From the NCBI RefSeq assembly GCF_003028855.1, contig NZ_CP028324.1, positions 186,001 to 250,000 of the forward strand: DNA of 64,000 nucleotides, in the 5' to 3' direction. How positions within the stretch are numbered: position 1 is the stretch's first letter; each line of letters opens with the position of its first letter. The notes under the pieces are model-generated. The model worked only from the letters and a program-made list of their open reading frames with translations. It was not told where the DNA came from and did no database searches. This stretch comes from Pseudoduganella armeniaca. GTDB taxonomy: Bacteria; Pseudomonadota; Gammaproteobacteria; Burkholderiales; Burkholderiaceae_D. Of the stretch, positions 1 to 8,768 are shown one piece after another. The translations under genes were made by a program, and so were the position numbers.

Positions 1-1968
1 GCAACGCAGGCCGAGTGGCTGCAATTCGCCCAGTTCGAGCTGGACGGCCTGCGCGCCGCCGGCTGGCAGATCGTCCTGAACGACGACTACCGCTACAACC
101 TGGCGCAGGTGGACGACTGGTATGCCGACGTGGACGAGCAGGACGAGGGCGGCAACGCCTGGTTCGCGCTGGAGCTGGGCATCATCGTCGACGGCCGCCG
201 CCAGCCGCTGCTGCCGCTCCTGGTGCAATTGATCCGCCAGGCGCCACAGGGTTTCACGCCAGCGGCGCTGGCGGCGCATGCCGACACCAGCCCGATGCTG
301 CTGCAGTTGCCCGGCGGAGAACATGTCGCGCTGCCATGGGGCCGCATCAAACCGATCCTGACCATCCTGGGCGAACTGTACTTCCGGGGCGAGTCCGAAG
401 CTGCGATCCACTTGCCCATCATCGACGCGGCACGCCTGGCGGAGCTGGAGCAAGCCGCGCAACTGCGCTGGCTGGGCGGCGAACGGCTGCGCACGCTGGG
501 CCGCCGCCTGGCCCAGTTCGGTGGCGTTGCCGAGGTGCACAAGCCGGCCGGCCTTCACGCCGAGCTGCGCACCTACCAGCGCGAAGGCGTCGCCTGGATG
601 CAGTTCCTGCGCGAGTTCGGCTTTGCCGGCATCCTGGCCGACGACATGGGCCTGGGCAAGACGCTGCAAACGCTGACGCACATCCTGATCGAGAAGGAGC
701 GCGGCCGGCTCGATGCGCCAGCGCTGGTGGTCGTGCCCACCAGCCTGATCGGCAACTGGTGCGCCGAGGCGGCCCGCTTCGCGCCCGGCCTGCGCGTGCT
801 GACCTTACACGGTAAGGACCGCCAGACCCTCTTCGACGACATCGCGCGGGCCGATATCGTGCTGACGACCTATGCGCTGCTGCCGCGCGACGAAGCCACC
901 CTGCGTGCCCACACCTTCCACCTGCTGATCCTGGACGAATCGCAGTACATCAAGAACAGCCGCGCCAAGGCGGCGCAGACGGCCCGCCTGCTGACGGCGC
1001 GCCACCGCCTGTGCCTGACCGGCACGCCGCTGCAGAACCACCTGGGCGAGCTGTGGTCGCAGTTCCATTTCCTGATGCCTGGCCTGCTGGGCGATGAAAA
1101 GACGTTCAACGCGAACTTCCGCAAACCGATCGAAGTGCAGCACGACAGCGAGCGCAACGCCTTCCTGACGCGGCGGGTAAAGCCATTCATGCTGCGCCGG
1201 ACCAAGGACAAGGTGGCCAGCGAACTGCCGCCGAAGACGGAGATGGTGCTGCCGGTGGAGCTGGGCAGCGGCCAGCGCGACCTGTACGAAACGGTGCGGG
1301 TGGCAATGGACAAGCGCGTGCGCGACGAGATCGGCCGCAAGGGCGTGGCACGCAGCCAGATCGTCATCCTGGATGCGCTGCTGAAGATGCGGCAGGTCTG
1401 CTGCGACCCGCGCCTCGTCAAGGGCACCGGCTTGAAGGCGGCCAAGAGCGCGGCCGGCTCGGCCAAGCTGGACACGCTGCTGGAACTGCTGGAAACGCTG
1501 CTGAGCGAAGGCCGCAAGGTACTCGTGTTCTCCCAGTTCACCAGCATGCTCGAGCTGATCGGCAACGCCTTGCGCGAGCGCGCGCTGGACTACGTCAGCT
1601 TGACGGGCGAAACGGAAGACCGCCGCACGCCGGTCGACACGTTTCAGCGCGGCGACGTGCCGCTGTTCCTGATCAGCCTGAAAGCGGGCGGCGTGGGCCT
1701 GAACCTGACAGCGGCGGACGTCGTCATCCACTACGACCCGTGGTGGAACCCGGCAGCCGAAAACCAGGCCACCGACCGGGCCTGGCGCATCGGCCAGGAC
1801 AAGCCGGTGTTCGTCTACAAGCTGATCGCGCAGGGGACGCTGGAAGAAAAGATCCAGGATCTGCAGCGGCGCAAGGGCGACCTGGCCGATGCCGTCATGG
1901 GCGAAGGCGGCCAGCTGAACGCCGCGCTGACGCAGGAAGACCTGCAGGCCATCTTCGCGCCGCTGTAG
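1..1968 (+). CDS. SNF2-family DEAD/DEAH-like helicase, 5' end missing
   Basis: The reading frame is open from base 1, so the N-terminus lies outside the window; 655 codons are seen. The SNF2 ATPase core is complete: Walker A (DDMGLGKT, about nt 640-663), a DES-Q box in place of DEAH, and helicase-C motifs ending in GVGLNLTAADVV and ATDRAWRIGQ. Members are ATP-driven dsDNA translocases that remodel protein-DNA complexes; bacterial examples resemble RapA/HepA. The upstream part (DDWYADV, PLLPLLVQLI) matches the N-terminal region of the second SNF2 protein of this window (33885-37010, minus), and both end in nearly the same residues (LTQEDLQ-x-IFAPL), so they are paralogues. The cellular target is unknown. 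Confidence 0.93.
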   Translation, partial: ATQAEWLQFAQFELDGLRAAGWQIVLNDDYRYNLAQVDDWYADVDEQDEGGNAWFALELGIIVDGRRQPLLPLLVQLIRQAPQGFTPAALAAHADTSPMLLQLPGGEHVALPWGRIKPILTILGELYFRGESEAAIHLPIIDAARLAELEQAAQLRWLGGERLRTLGRRLAQFGGVAEVHKPAGLHAELRTYQREGVAWMQFLREFGFAGILADDMGLGKTLQTLTHILIEKERGRLDAPALVVVPTSLIGNWCAEAARFAPGLRVLTLHGKDRQTLFDDIARADIVLTTYALLPRDEATLRAHTFHLLILDESQYIKNSRAKAAQTARLLTARHRLCLTGTPLQNHLGELWSQFHFLMPGLLGDEKTFNANFRKPIEVQHDSERNAFLTRRVKPFMLRRTKDKVASELPPKTEMVLPVELGSGQRDLYETVRVAMDKRVRDEIGRKGVARSQIVILDALLKMRQVCCDPRLVKGTGLKAAKSAAGSAKLDTLLELLETLLSEGRKVLVFSQFTSMLELIGNALRERALDYVSLTGETEDRRTPVDTFQRGDVPLFLISLKAGGVGLNLTAADVVIHYDPWWNPAAENQATDRAWRIGQDKPVFVYKLIAQGTLEEKIQDLQRRKGDLADAVMGEGGQLNAALTQEDLQAIFAPL

Positions 1969-2041
1969 GAGCGCACGATTGCCGCGCGGCCCTGGCGCGG
2001 CTCAGCATTACAATGGACGGCCCATCCCGACAGGATCGTTC

Positions 2042-3181
2042 ATGCGCCCCGCCTCCGCCCTCACGTTTGCCTGCTGCCTCGTCCTCCCGAGCGTCCACGC
2101 CCAGACCACCGTGACGATCGGCACCGCCTCGCCGCTGTCCGGCCCCGGCGCCCACCAGGGCAAGGACATCGAAAACGGCGCGCGCATGGCCATCGACGAC
2201 CTGAACGCCAAGGGCGTTGCCATCGGCGGCAAGAAGATCAAGTGGGCGCTGCAGCCGGAGGACGATGCGGCCGATCCGAAGACCGGCGCCAGCGTCGCGC
2301 AAAAGCTGGTGGACGCCCGCGTCGCGGGCGTGGTCGGCCACCTGAATTCAGGCACCACCGTGCCGGCCTCGCGCATCTACGCGCATGCCAACATCCCGCA
2401 GATCTCGCCGGCCGCCACCACGCCGCTGTACACGCACCAGGGCTTCAAGACGGCCTTTCGCGTCGTCGCCAACGACAACCTGGTGGGCCAGACGCTGGCG
2501 CGCTATGCCATCGCCACCATGAAGGCGACAAAGATCGCCGTCATCGACGATCGCACGGCGTTCGGCCAGGGCCTGGCGGACGAATTCGTGAAAGGCGTCA
2601 AGGCGGCGGGGGGCGCGACAGTCGTCAGCCGCCAGTTCACGACCGACAAGGCCACCGACTTCAACGCCATCCTGACGCAGATTCGCGGCCACCAGCCCGA
2701 CGTGATTTTCTACGGCGGCATGGACGCGGTGGCCGGACCGATGCTGAAACAAATGAAGGCACTCGGCCTGCAGGCGAAGCTGGTCTCGGGCGACGGCATC
2801 TGCTCGGAAAAGCTGCCCCTCCTGGCCGGCGACGCGCTGGGCGACGACCACGTCGTCTGCGTCGTCGCCGGCGGCGTGACGGGCCCGCAGCAAGCGGCGT
2901 TCGACGCGTTCACCCAGCGTTACCAGCAGCGCTACGGCGAGCCGGTGCAGACCTATGCGCCGTATGCCTACGACGCGGTAATGGTGCTGGCCACGGCCAT
3001 GCAGCAGGCGCAATCGACGGCACCGGCGCGGCTGCTGCCGGCGCTGGCTAAGGTGAGGTATCGTGGAATTACCGGGGATATCGCGTTCGATGCGAACGGC
3101 GATTTGCACAACGCGGCGCTGACGCTGTTTACGTACCGGCAGGGCAAGAAGGTGAAGCTGGCGGTGGTACGGGGACAGTAG
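2042..3181 (+). CDS. Periplasmic branched-chain amino acid-type (Liv) ABC binding protein
   Basis: A 379-aa type I periplasmic binding protein (Peripla_BP_6, LivK/LivJ-like). A typical signal peptide (MRPASALTFACCLVLPSVHA) precedes the mature start QTTVTIG, which decides the ATG at 2042; an in-frame start at 1979 would put 21 polar residues before it. The mature part has the family opening TASPLSGPGAHQGKDIENGA, a central AVIDDRTAFGQGLADEF segment and YAYDAVMVLA near the end. It should bind a small amino acid or amide in the periplasm for a Liv-type ABC importer. No permease or ATPase partner is adjacent, so it is either an orphan binding protein or served by a transporter elsewhere; the ligand cannot be inferred. 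Confidence 0.9.
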   Translation: MRPASALTFACCLVLPSVHAQTTVTIGTASPLSGPGAHQGKDIENGARMAIDDLNAKGVAIGGKKIKWALQPEDDAADPKTGASVAQKLVDARVAGVVGHLNSGTTVPASRIYAHANIPQISPAATTPLYTHQGFKTAFRVVANDNLVGQTLARYAIATMKATKIAVIDDRTAFGQGLADEFVKGVKAAGGATVVSRQFTTDKATDFNAILTQIRGHQPDVIFYGGMDAVAGPMLKQMKALGLQAKLVSGDGICSEKLPLLAGDALGDDHVVCVVAGGVTGPQQAAFDAFTQRYQQRYGEPVQTYAPYAYDAVMVLATAMQQAQSTAPARLLPALAKVRYRGITGDIAFDANGDLHNAALTLFTYRQGKKVKLAVVRGQ

Positions 3182-3189
3182 AACACCCC

Positions 3190-3244
3190 AGGTGACAGGC
3201 ACCGATCTGCGGGTCGTAGACCCGCAGATCGGTGCCTGTCACCT
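3190..3244. repeat. Perfect 26-bp-arm palindrome A between convergent genes
   Basis: Arms 3190-3215 and 3219-3244 are perfect reverse complements around a 3-nt loop (gta). Going inward, each arm reads GGTGACAGGCACC, then GATCTGC, then GGGTC. It begins 8 nt after the binding-protein stop and ends 5 nt before the tatC stop, so it fills the convergent gap. It shares its skeleton with the element at 6752-6806. It may end transcripts from both sides; no T-run is present. Confidence 0.9.
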
Positions 3245-3249
3245 TTGGG

Positions 3250-4005
3250 TTAGACCTGCTCTTCCGGCGCCTGCGTCATCTTGACGAACATCGGCGACAC
3301 CAGCAGCCCCATTTCGAACAGCAGCCACATCGGAATGGCCAGCGAGAACTGGCTGACGATGTCCGGCGGCGTGACAATCGCCGCGATCACGAAGGCACCC
3401 ACGATCACGTAGGGCCGCCATTCCTTCAGCTTGGCCAGCGAGACGATGCCCATGCGGACCAGGATGACGACGACCACCGGCACCTCGAACGCGGCACCGA
3501 ACGCCAGGCACATCGACATGATGAAGTCGAGATAGTTCTCGATGTCCGGCGTGACGGCGATGGAGGCGGGCGAGAACTCGCTGATGAACGCGAACACGCG
3601 GCCGAACACGAGGAAGTAGCAGAACGCCACGCCGCCGATGAACAGCAGCGAGGACGACACCACCAGCGGCGCGATCAGGCGCTTCTCGTGCGTGTACAGG
3701 CCGGGCGCGACAAAGGCCCACAGCTGGTACAGCACCCACGGCAGCGCCAGCACGAAGCCCAGCAGCAGTGTCACCTTCATCGGCACGAGGAAGGGGGCGA
3801 TGACGCCGGTGGCGATCATCTTCGAGCCGGTCGGCAGCGCCGCGATCATCGGCTGGGCCAGCAGGTCGTAGATATGGGCCGGCCCGGGCCAGAACATCAG
3901 GGCCGCGGTGGCGATGAGGATACCGATGGATGCCTTGACCAGCCGGTCACGCAGTTCGATCAGGTGGCTGATGAAAGTTTCTTCGGCCGGGTTGTCAGTA
4001 CTCAT
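3250..4005 (-). CDS. tatC: Sec-independent protein translocase subunit TatC
   Basis: A 251-aa polytopic inner-membrane protein, the multi-spanning receptor subunit that binds twin-arginine signal peptides with TatB. The start MSTDNPAEETFISHLIELRD carries the TatC N-terminal signature (xxHLxELRxR). Six hydrophobic segments follow, with the conserved FxAPGLYxxEK loop (here FVAPGLYTHEK) and FExP (FEVPVVV). Its ATG overlaps the tatB stop by one base (TAATG), implying translational coupling. It is the last gene of tatABC and converges on the upstream binding-protein gene across palindrome A. A possible Tat substrate in this window is the LD-carboxypeptidase at 58731-59786. Confidence 0.98.
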   Translation of the reverse strand: MSTDNPAEETFISHLIELRDRLVKASIGILIATAALMFWPGPAHIYDLLAQPMIAALPTGSKMIATGVIAPFLVPMKVTLLLGFVLALPWVLYQLWAFVAPGLYTHEKRLIAPLVVSSSLLFIGGVAFCYFLVFGRVFAFISEFSPASIAVTPDIENYLDFIMSMCLAFGAAFEVPVVVVILVRMGIVSLAKLKEWRPYVIVGAFVIAAIVTPPDIVSQFSLAIPMWLLFEMGLLVSPMFVKMTQAPEEQV

Positions 4006-4517
4006 TAGTAGAACGAGGCAGGAGGTTTGCCGTTACGGGGGCGGAAGCGCGCGACGCGGGCGGCGCCGGAGACGACGTGCATGCGCCCGCCGTTGCGCTG
4101 CTTGTACCACAGCGGTACGGCCGACGTGCGGACCAGGCGCTTGCGGCGGAATTCCTTGGCCTTGCGCGACTGCTCTTCCACCTTGGCGGACGAGAAATGG
4201 TCGCCCGGCAGGTCGTGCGGATGGTGGTGGTCGTCGACCCGGAACGCCTGCTCGACTTCCGCCATGTTCTGGGCGATGGAGTTTTCCACGTCGGCCTTGA
4301 TCGACTGGGCCTGCTCCTGCACGTTCTTCTGCAGGTTGCGCAGCTCTTCCAGCTCGATTTCGCGGCTGACTTCCGACTTCACGTCATGCAGATAGCGTTG
4401 CGCGCGACCGTACAGGGTGCCCGCCATGCGCGCCACCTTGGGCAGCTTTTCGGGACCGATGACCACCAGCGCCACGACGCCGATGATGGCAAGTTTGGAG
4501 AGACCGAGATCGATCAT
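4005..4517 (-). CDS. tatB: Twin-arginine translocase subunit TatB
   Basis: A 170-aa single-span protein. The N-terminus MIDLGLSKLAIIGVVALVVIGPEKLPKVARMAGTL has the TatB transmembrane helix, hinge (GPEKLP) and amphipathic helix; the rest is charged and coiled-coil-like (residues about 45-100). The C-terminal third is basic and probably disordered, as is common in betaproteobacterial TatB. TatB forms the substrate-binding complex with TatC. It lies 37 bp downstream of tatA and overlaps tatC by one base. Confidence 0.97.
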   Translation of the reverse strand: MIDLGLSKLAIIGVVALVVIGPEKLPKVARMAGTLYGRAQRYLHDVKSEVSREIELEELRNLQKNVQEQAQSIKADVENSIAQNMAEVEQAFRVDDHHHPHDLPGDHFSSAKVEEQSRKAKEFRRKRLVRTSAVPLWYKQRNGGRMHVVSGAARVARFRPRNGKPPASFY

Positions 4518-4554
4518 AAAGTTCCGTCAGGGGCGCCGGCGGGCGGGCACCGCA

Positions 4555-4791
4555 TCACAGCTTGTGCTTTTCCTTGGCTTCCACTTCGATGGTGCCCTTG
4601 TCGGTCACCTGGGACGGCGGCGGGGTCGGGGTGCCGGCCTGCTTCTGTTCGTCGTCGCTCTTGACGCCATCCTTGAAACCCTTGACGGCCTTGCCGAGGT
4701 CGGAACCGATATTGCCCAGTTTCTTCGTGCCGAAGACCAGCATGACGACGACCAGGACGATCAGCCAGTGCCAGATGCTCATGGAACCCAT
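4555..4791 (-). CDS. tatA: Twin-arginine translocase pore subunit TatA
   Basis: A 78-aa protein with one N-terminal membrane helix (WHWLIVLVVVMLVFG), the TKKL hinge and an amphipathic helix (NIGSDLGKAVKGFKDG), followed by a charged Pro-rich tail. TatA oligomers form the protein-conducting element of the Tat system. The start at 4791 is favoured by AAGGAG seven bases upstream; an internal ATG three codons later (MSIWHW) is the shorter alternative. It is first in tatABC, about 200 bp from the neighbouring SDR gene. Confidence 0.97.
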   Translation of the reverse strand: MGSMSIWHWLIVLVVVMLVFGTKKLGNIGSDLGKAVKGFKDGVKSDDEQKQAGTPTPPPSQVTDKGTIEVEAKEKHKL

Positions 4792-4931
4792 AATTTTCTC
4801 CTTGCAGGGCCTTACGCCCGAATCCGGTTAATACAAACAGTATACGCGATCATGCGATGTCATGTGCCTGTCATCATAACGTCCGGAAATAGGTATTTAG
4901 GCCAGGTGAGGTCCATCCCGGCTGCGCGGCA

Positions 4932-4955
4932 GGTGCTGGCATGCAAGCCAGCACC
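4932..4955. other. 9-bp hairpin in the gap between the SDR gene and tatA
   Basis: GGTGCTGGC (4932-4940) and GCCAGCACC (4947-4955) are perfect complements with a 6-nt loop. The element sits in the 205-bp gap downstream of the SDR stop and upstream of tatA. There is no T-run on either side, so it is not a clear intrinsic terminator. The rest of the gap holds no gene. Confidence 0.5.
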
Positions 4956-4996
4956 ATAGCACGGATAAGGGGGCGGGCGCGACCGTCCCGCCGCAA

Positions 4997-5740
4997 TCAC
5001 CCCTGCCCGGCTAACGCGACAGCGTCCGCACCGGCCGCGATCCGCAGCGGCGCGGATGGATCGGTCGCCGCCCGCCAAACGGCCTGCACCACGTCCGCCG
5101 CATGCGTGACCGGGTCCGACCGCGCGCGCCGCGCGAACACCTCGTCGGCCAGCGCGGCATAGGCTGGCGGTATGGCGTCCTCCGCGTGGCGCCGGGCGTT
5201 TTCGCCAAAACGCGTTTCGGGCGACCGCCCCGGCAGCACAAGGTGGCAGCGCACGTCGAACTGCGCCAGCTCGAGGGCCAGCGACGCGGTCAACGCATTC
5301 ACGGCCGCCTTGCTGGCCGAGTACACGGCCAGCAGCGGCAGCGGCAGCAACGTCACGGCCGACGTCACGTTGACGATGACGCCCGCCCGGCGCGAGCGGA
5401 ACTGCGGCAGCACGGCCTGCGTCAGCGCGATCGTGCCCAGCGTGTTGGTCTCGAACAGGGTGCGGACCCGGTCCATCGTGATGCCTTCCAGCACCCCCAA
5501 CGCGCCCTGGCCGGCGTTGTTGACCAGCACGTCGATCGGGCCCGCCGCCGCGACGGCGCGCGCGATGCTGTCGGCATCCGTCACGTCGAGGGGCAACACG
5601 CGCAGGCGCGGCGATGCCGGCAGGAGGTCGGGCACCGGTTCGCGCATGGTTGCGACGACGTTCCAGCCTTGCTCCAGGAAATGGCGGGCGGTGGCCAGGC
5701 CGAAGCCGGACGAGCAGCCGGTAATCAAGACGGTTTTCAT
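4997..5740 (-). CDS. Short-chain dehydrogenase/reductase
   Basis: A 247-aa classical SDR. It has the Rossmann nucleotide motif TGCSSGFG (residues about 7-14), NNAG (VLVNNAGQG), the catalytic Ser-Tyr-Lys (NVTSAV, YSASKAA) and an acidic residue-free loop after beta-2 (TMREP) that is compatible with NADP. The start at 5740 is supported by AAGGAG a few bases upstream. The substrate is unknown. It is divergent from an AraC-type regulator (5840) across 99 bp. The pair interrupts the otherwise continuous his-HIT-tat direction, so it looks like an insertion of a regulator plus its target. The regulator probably controls this gene, judged from context only. Confidence 0.9.
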   Translation of the reverse strand: MKTVLITGCSSGFGLATARHFLEQGWNVVATMREPVPDLLPASPRLRVLPLDVTDADSIARAVAAAGPIDVLVNNAGQGALGVLEGITMDRVRTLFETNTLGTIALTQAVLPQFRSRRAGVIVNVTSAVTLLPLPLLAVYSASKAAVNALTASLALELAQFDVRCHLVLPGRSPETRFGENARRHAEDAIPPAYAALADEVFARRARSDPVTHAADVVQAVWRAATDPSAPLRIAAGADAVALAGQG

Positions 5741-5839
5741 GGGGACTCCTTCAGGGGGTGGGCAATGGGTAGACTTTAGACGTGCGGAGCCGGACTTGCT
5801 ACAATCGATCGTCTTCCATTCATTAGCGAGCGTCCGGAC

Positions 5840-6742
5840 ATGATCGATCCCCTGGCCGAAGCGGTCATGCTGCTGCAGCCGCAGGCGCGCTTCGCCAAAG
5901 TCGTCAGCGCGGCCGGGCCATGGCGCGTGCGCCGCGGCGCGCCAGCGCAACCGTTTTATTGCGTGATCCTCGAAGGCAGTTGCCTGCTGCAGGTGCAGGG
6001 TGCCACACCGGTGGCGCTGGTGCAGGGCGACTTCGTGCTGGTTCCGTCCAACTGCGGTTTTACCGTCTCCAGCATGACACCGCCGCCGGCCGGGCAGCCG
6101 GACAGCGAGCCGGTAACGCTGCCCAACGGCACATTCCGCCATGGCCCGGTCGACGCGCCCGCCGACGTGCAGCTGCTGCTCGGCTACTGCACGTTCGGTT
6201 CGCCCGACGCGGCGCTGCTGGTATCGCTGCTGCCGCAGCTGGTCCACGTGCGTGGCGAAGCGCGGCTGTCGACGCTGGTGCGGCTGGTGGGCGAGGAGTC
6301 GCGCGCGCAGCGGCCGGCACGCGAGGAAGTGCTGGCGCGTCTGCTCGAAGTGCTGTTGATCGAAGCGCTGCGGTCGGCGGCGGGAACGGTGGCGTCACCC
6401 GGCTTGTTGCGCGGGCTCGCGGACGAGCGGCTGGCCGTGGCGCTGCGCCGCATCCACGCCGATGTGGCGCAGCCATGGACGGTGGCCCAGCTGGCGCGGG
6501 AGGCGGCGATGTCGCGTTCGGTGTTTTTCGAACGGTTCAGCCGCGCGCTGGGCGTCGCGCCGATGGCGTATCTGCTGGGGTGGCGGATGGCGCTGGCCAA
6601 GCGCATGCTGCGGCAGCGGGAGGCGCGCATCGCCGATATCGCCGAGCGCATCGGCTATGGTTCGGCCAGCGCGTTCAGTGTTGCGTTTACCCGGCATGTG
6701 GGCGTGGCGCCGGCGCGGTATGCGCGGGAGCGGGGATGCTAG
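5840..6742 (+). CDS. AraC-family regulator with cupin-type N-terminal domain
   Basis: A 300-aa protein with an N-terminal cupin-like sensor (residues about 1-175, with FYCVILEGSCLL and LVQGDFVLVPS, as in the AraC cupin_6 group). A C-terminal double helix-turn-helix of AraC type follows (residues about 195-295): WTVAQLAREAAMSRSVFFERF, then the second helix region IADIAERIGYGSASAFSVAFTRHVGVAP. It reads divergently from the SDR at 4997-5740 and probably controls it. The ligand is not predictable. It ends 9 bp before palindrome B and converges with the HIT gene. Confidence 0.93.
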   Translation: MIDPLAEAVMLLQPQARFAKVVSAAGPWRVRRGAPAQPFYCVILEGSCLLQVQGATPVALVQGDFVLVPSNCGFTVSSMTPPPAGQPDSEPVTLPNGTFRHGPVDAPADVQLLLGYCTFGSPDAALLVSLLPQLVHVRGEARLSTLVRLVGEESRAQRPAREEVLARLLEVLLIEALRSAAGTVASPGLLRGLADERLAVALRRIHADVAQPWTVAQLAREAAMSRSVFFERFSRALGVAPMAYLLGWRMALAKRMLRQREARIADIAERIGYGSASAFSVAFTRHVGVAPARYARERGC

Positions 6743-6751
6743 CAAGCCCCC

Positions 6752-6806
6752 CGGTGACAGGCACCTATTTACGGGTCGGAGACCCGTAAATAGGTGCCTG
6801 TCACCG
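6752..6806. repeat. Perfect 26-bp-arm palindrome B between convergent genes
   Basis: Arms 6752-6777 and 6781-6806 match perfectly around the loop gga. Each arm reads GGTGACAGGCACC, TATTTAC, GGGTC. Compared with element A, only the outer base pair, the 7-nt middle block and the loop differ, and each change is compensated on the other arm. It lies 9 nt from the AraC stop and 9 nt from the HIT stop. Confidence 0.9.
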
Positions 6807-6815
6807 TTGCGTCAC

Positions 6816-7187
6816 TTAATGCATGCCTTTCCAGGGCCGCGGTCCGCCATACATGTGCATGTGCATGTGGTACACGACCTGCCCGCCATCGGGGCCACTG
6901 TTGATCAGGGTCTTGTAGCCGCGCGTCGGCGCGCCCTCGGCGTCGTACACGACCGAGACGCCGTGTTCCTTCGCCAGGCGCGGCGCCAGCGCCAGCATCT
7001 TGCCCAGCAATGCCGTGTGGCTGTCGTCGCAGTCGGACAGGGTCGAGATGTGCTGCTTCGGAATGATCAGCAGGTGCACCGGCGCGGCCGGGTTGATGTC
7101 CTTGAACGCCAGCAGTTCATCGTCCTCGTAGACGACGGTGGCGGGAATCTGTTTGGCAGCAATCTTGCAGAACAGGCAGTTGTCCAC
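6816..7187 (-). CDS. HIT-family purine nucleoside phosphoramidase-like protein
   Basis: A 123-aa histidine-triad protein. The catalytic HxHxH is present near the end (HMHMHMYGG), preceded by GYKTLINSG; the N-terminus DNCLFCKIAAKQIPA carries the usual CxxC. Family members hydrolyse nucleoside 5'-phosphoramidates. I place the start at the GTG at 7187 because GAGG lies at a suitable distance and DNCLFC is the usual N-terminus. An alternative GTG at 7220 overlaps the hisE stop (GTGA) and would add MSAHHHQRGPY. It follows hisE in the same direction, as in many betaproteobacteria, and is the last gene before the SDR/AraC insertion. Confidence 0.93.
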   Translation of the reverse strand: MDNCLFCKIAAKQIPATVVYEDDELLAFKDINPAAPVHLLIIPKQHISTLSDCDDSHTALLGKMLALAPRLAKEHGVSVVYDAEGAPTRGYKTLINSGPDGGQVVYHMHMHMYGGPRPWKGMH

Positions 7188-7216
7188 GTAGGGTCCTCGT
7201 TGGTGGTGGTGGGCGC

Positions 7217-7555
7217 TCACGCGTCCGGACGCGCGGCTTTTTCGGCGATGCCCGACACGCCCTCGCGGCGCGCCAGCTCATCGAGTACCTGCTGCGGCGT
7301 CAGGTCGAACTGCGCCAGCAGCACGAGCGAATGGAACCACAGATCGGCGCACTCGTACAACACCTTGCCGGCGTCACCGGCGGCGCGCGCATCCTTGGCG
7401 GCCATCACCAGTTCCGTCGCTTCCTCGCCGATCTTTTTCAGGATCGCGTCGTCGCCCTTGGCGAACAGCTTCGACACGTAGGAGGTGGCGGGATCGCCGC
7501 CGTTGGCCAGCTTGCGGCTGTCGATGGTGGCGGCCACGCGGTCGAGTATCGTCAT
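7217..7555 (-). CDS. hisE: Phosphoribosyl-ATP pyrophosphatase
   Basis: A 112-aa all-alpha NTP pyrophosphatase (MazG-like fold) that converts PR-ATP to PR-AMP, step 2 of histidine synthesis. The metal-binding helix reads GEEATELVMAAKD, followed by ECADLWFHSLVLL. The ATG at 7555 overlaps the hisI stop (ATGA), so hisI and hisE are separate but coupled genes here rather than a fused hisIE. Confidence 0.97.
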   Translation of the reverse strand: MTILDRVAATIDSRKLANGGDPATSYVSKLFAKGDDAILKKIGEEATELVMAAKDARAAGDAGKVLYECADLWFHSLVLLAQFDLTPQQVLDELARREGVSGIAEKAARPDA

Positions 7556-7992
7556 TTGGTCTTGTCCGTGTAGATGGCGTGCGGGTCTTTCAGCACCGGT
7601 TCCGCATCCTGCCAGTCGCCGTCGCGGGCATCGCCGTCGAACTTCTGGAAGAAGCAGGAATGGCGGCCCGTGTGGCAGGCGATGCCGCCGGCCTGTTCGA
7701 CCTTCAGCAGCACCACGTCCTCGTCGCAATCGAGGCGAATCTCCAGCACCTTCTGCACGTGGCCGGACTCTTCTCCCTTGTGCCACAGCTTCTTGCGCGA
7801 ACGGCTCCAATACACGGCTTCGCCCAGCTCCACCGTCTTGTACAGCGCATCGCGGTTCATCCAGGCGAACATCAGCACGTCGTTGCTGCCCGCTTCCTGG
7901 GCGATCACGGGCACGAGGCCATGCTCGTCCCACTTCACGCGGTTCAGCCATTTTGCCTTGGCTACGCTAGGCGTCGTCGTCGGGATACTCAT
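7552..7992 (-). CDS. hisI: Phosphoribosyl-AMP cyclohydrolase
   Basis: A 146-aa enzyme opening the purine ring of PR-AMP (histidine step 3). Zn and Mg ligand motifs are present: YWSRSRKKLWHKGEESGH, then the D-x-D-x-D segment LDCDEDVVLL and CHTGRHSCFF. The start at 7992 (MSIPTTTPSV) has AAGGTAA upstream; longer in-frame extension overlaps hisF and has no family-like sequence. It overlaps hisE by 4 bp and begins 13 bp after hisF. Confidence 0.97.
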   Translation of the reverse strand: MSIPTTTPSVAKAKWLNRVKWDEHGLVPVIAQEAGSNDVLMFAWMNRDALYKTVELGEAVYWSRSRKKLWHKGEESGHVQKVLEIRLDCDEDVVLLKVEQAGGIACHTGRHSCFFQKFDGDARDGDWQDAEPVLKDPHAIYTDKTK

Positions 7993-8005
7993 TGTCGTTA
8001 CCTTG

Positions 8006-8767
<762 letters not shown>

Positions 8768-8768
8768 C

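Noticed and set aside
1979..2041. Upstream start for the Liv-type binding protein
   Set aside because: It would place 21 residues before a complete signal peptide.
3232..4008. 258-codon plus-strand frame over tatC
   Set aside because: Low-complexity His/Arg/Asp translation antisense to a clear tatC.
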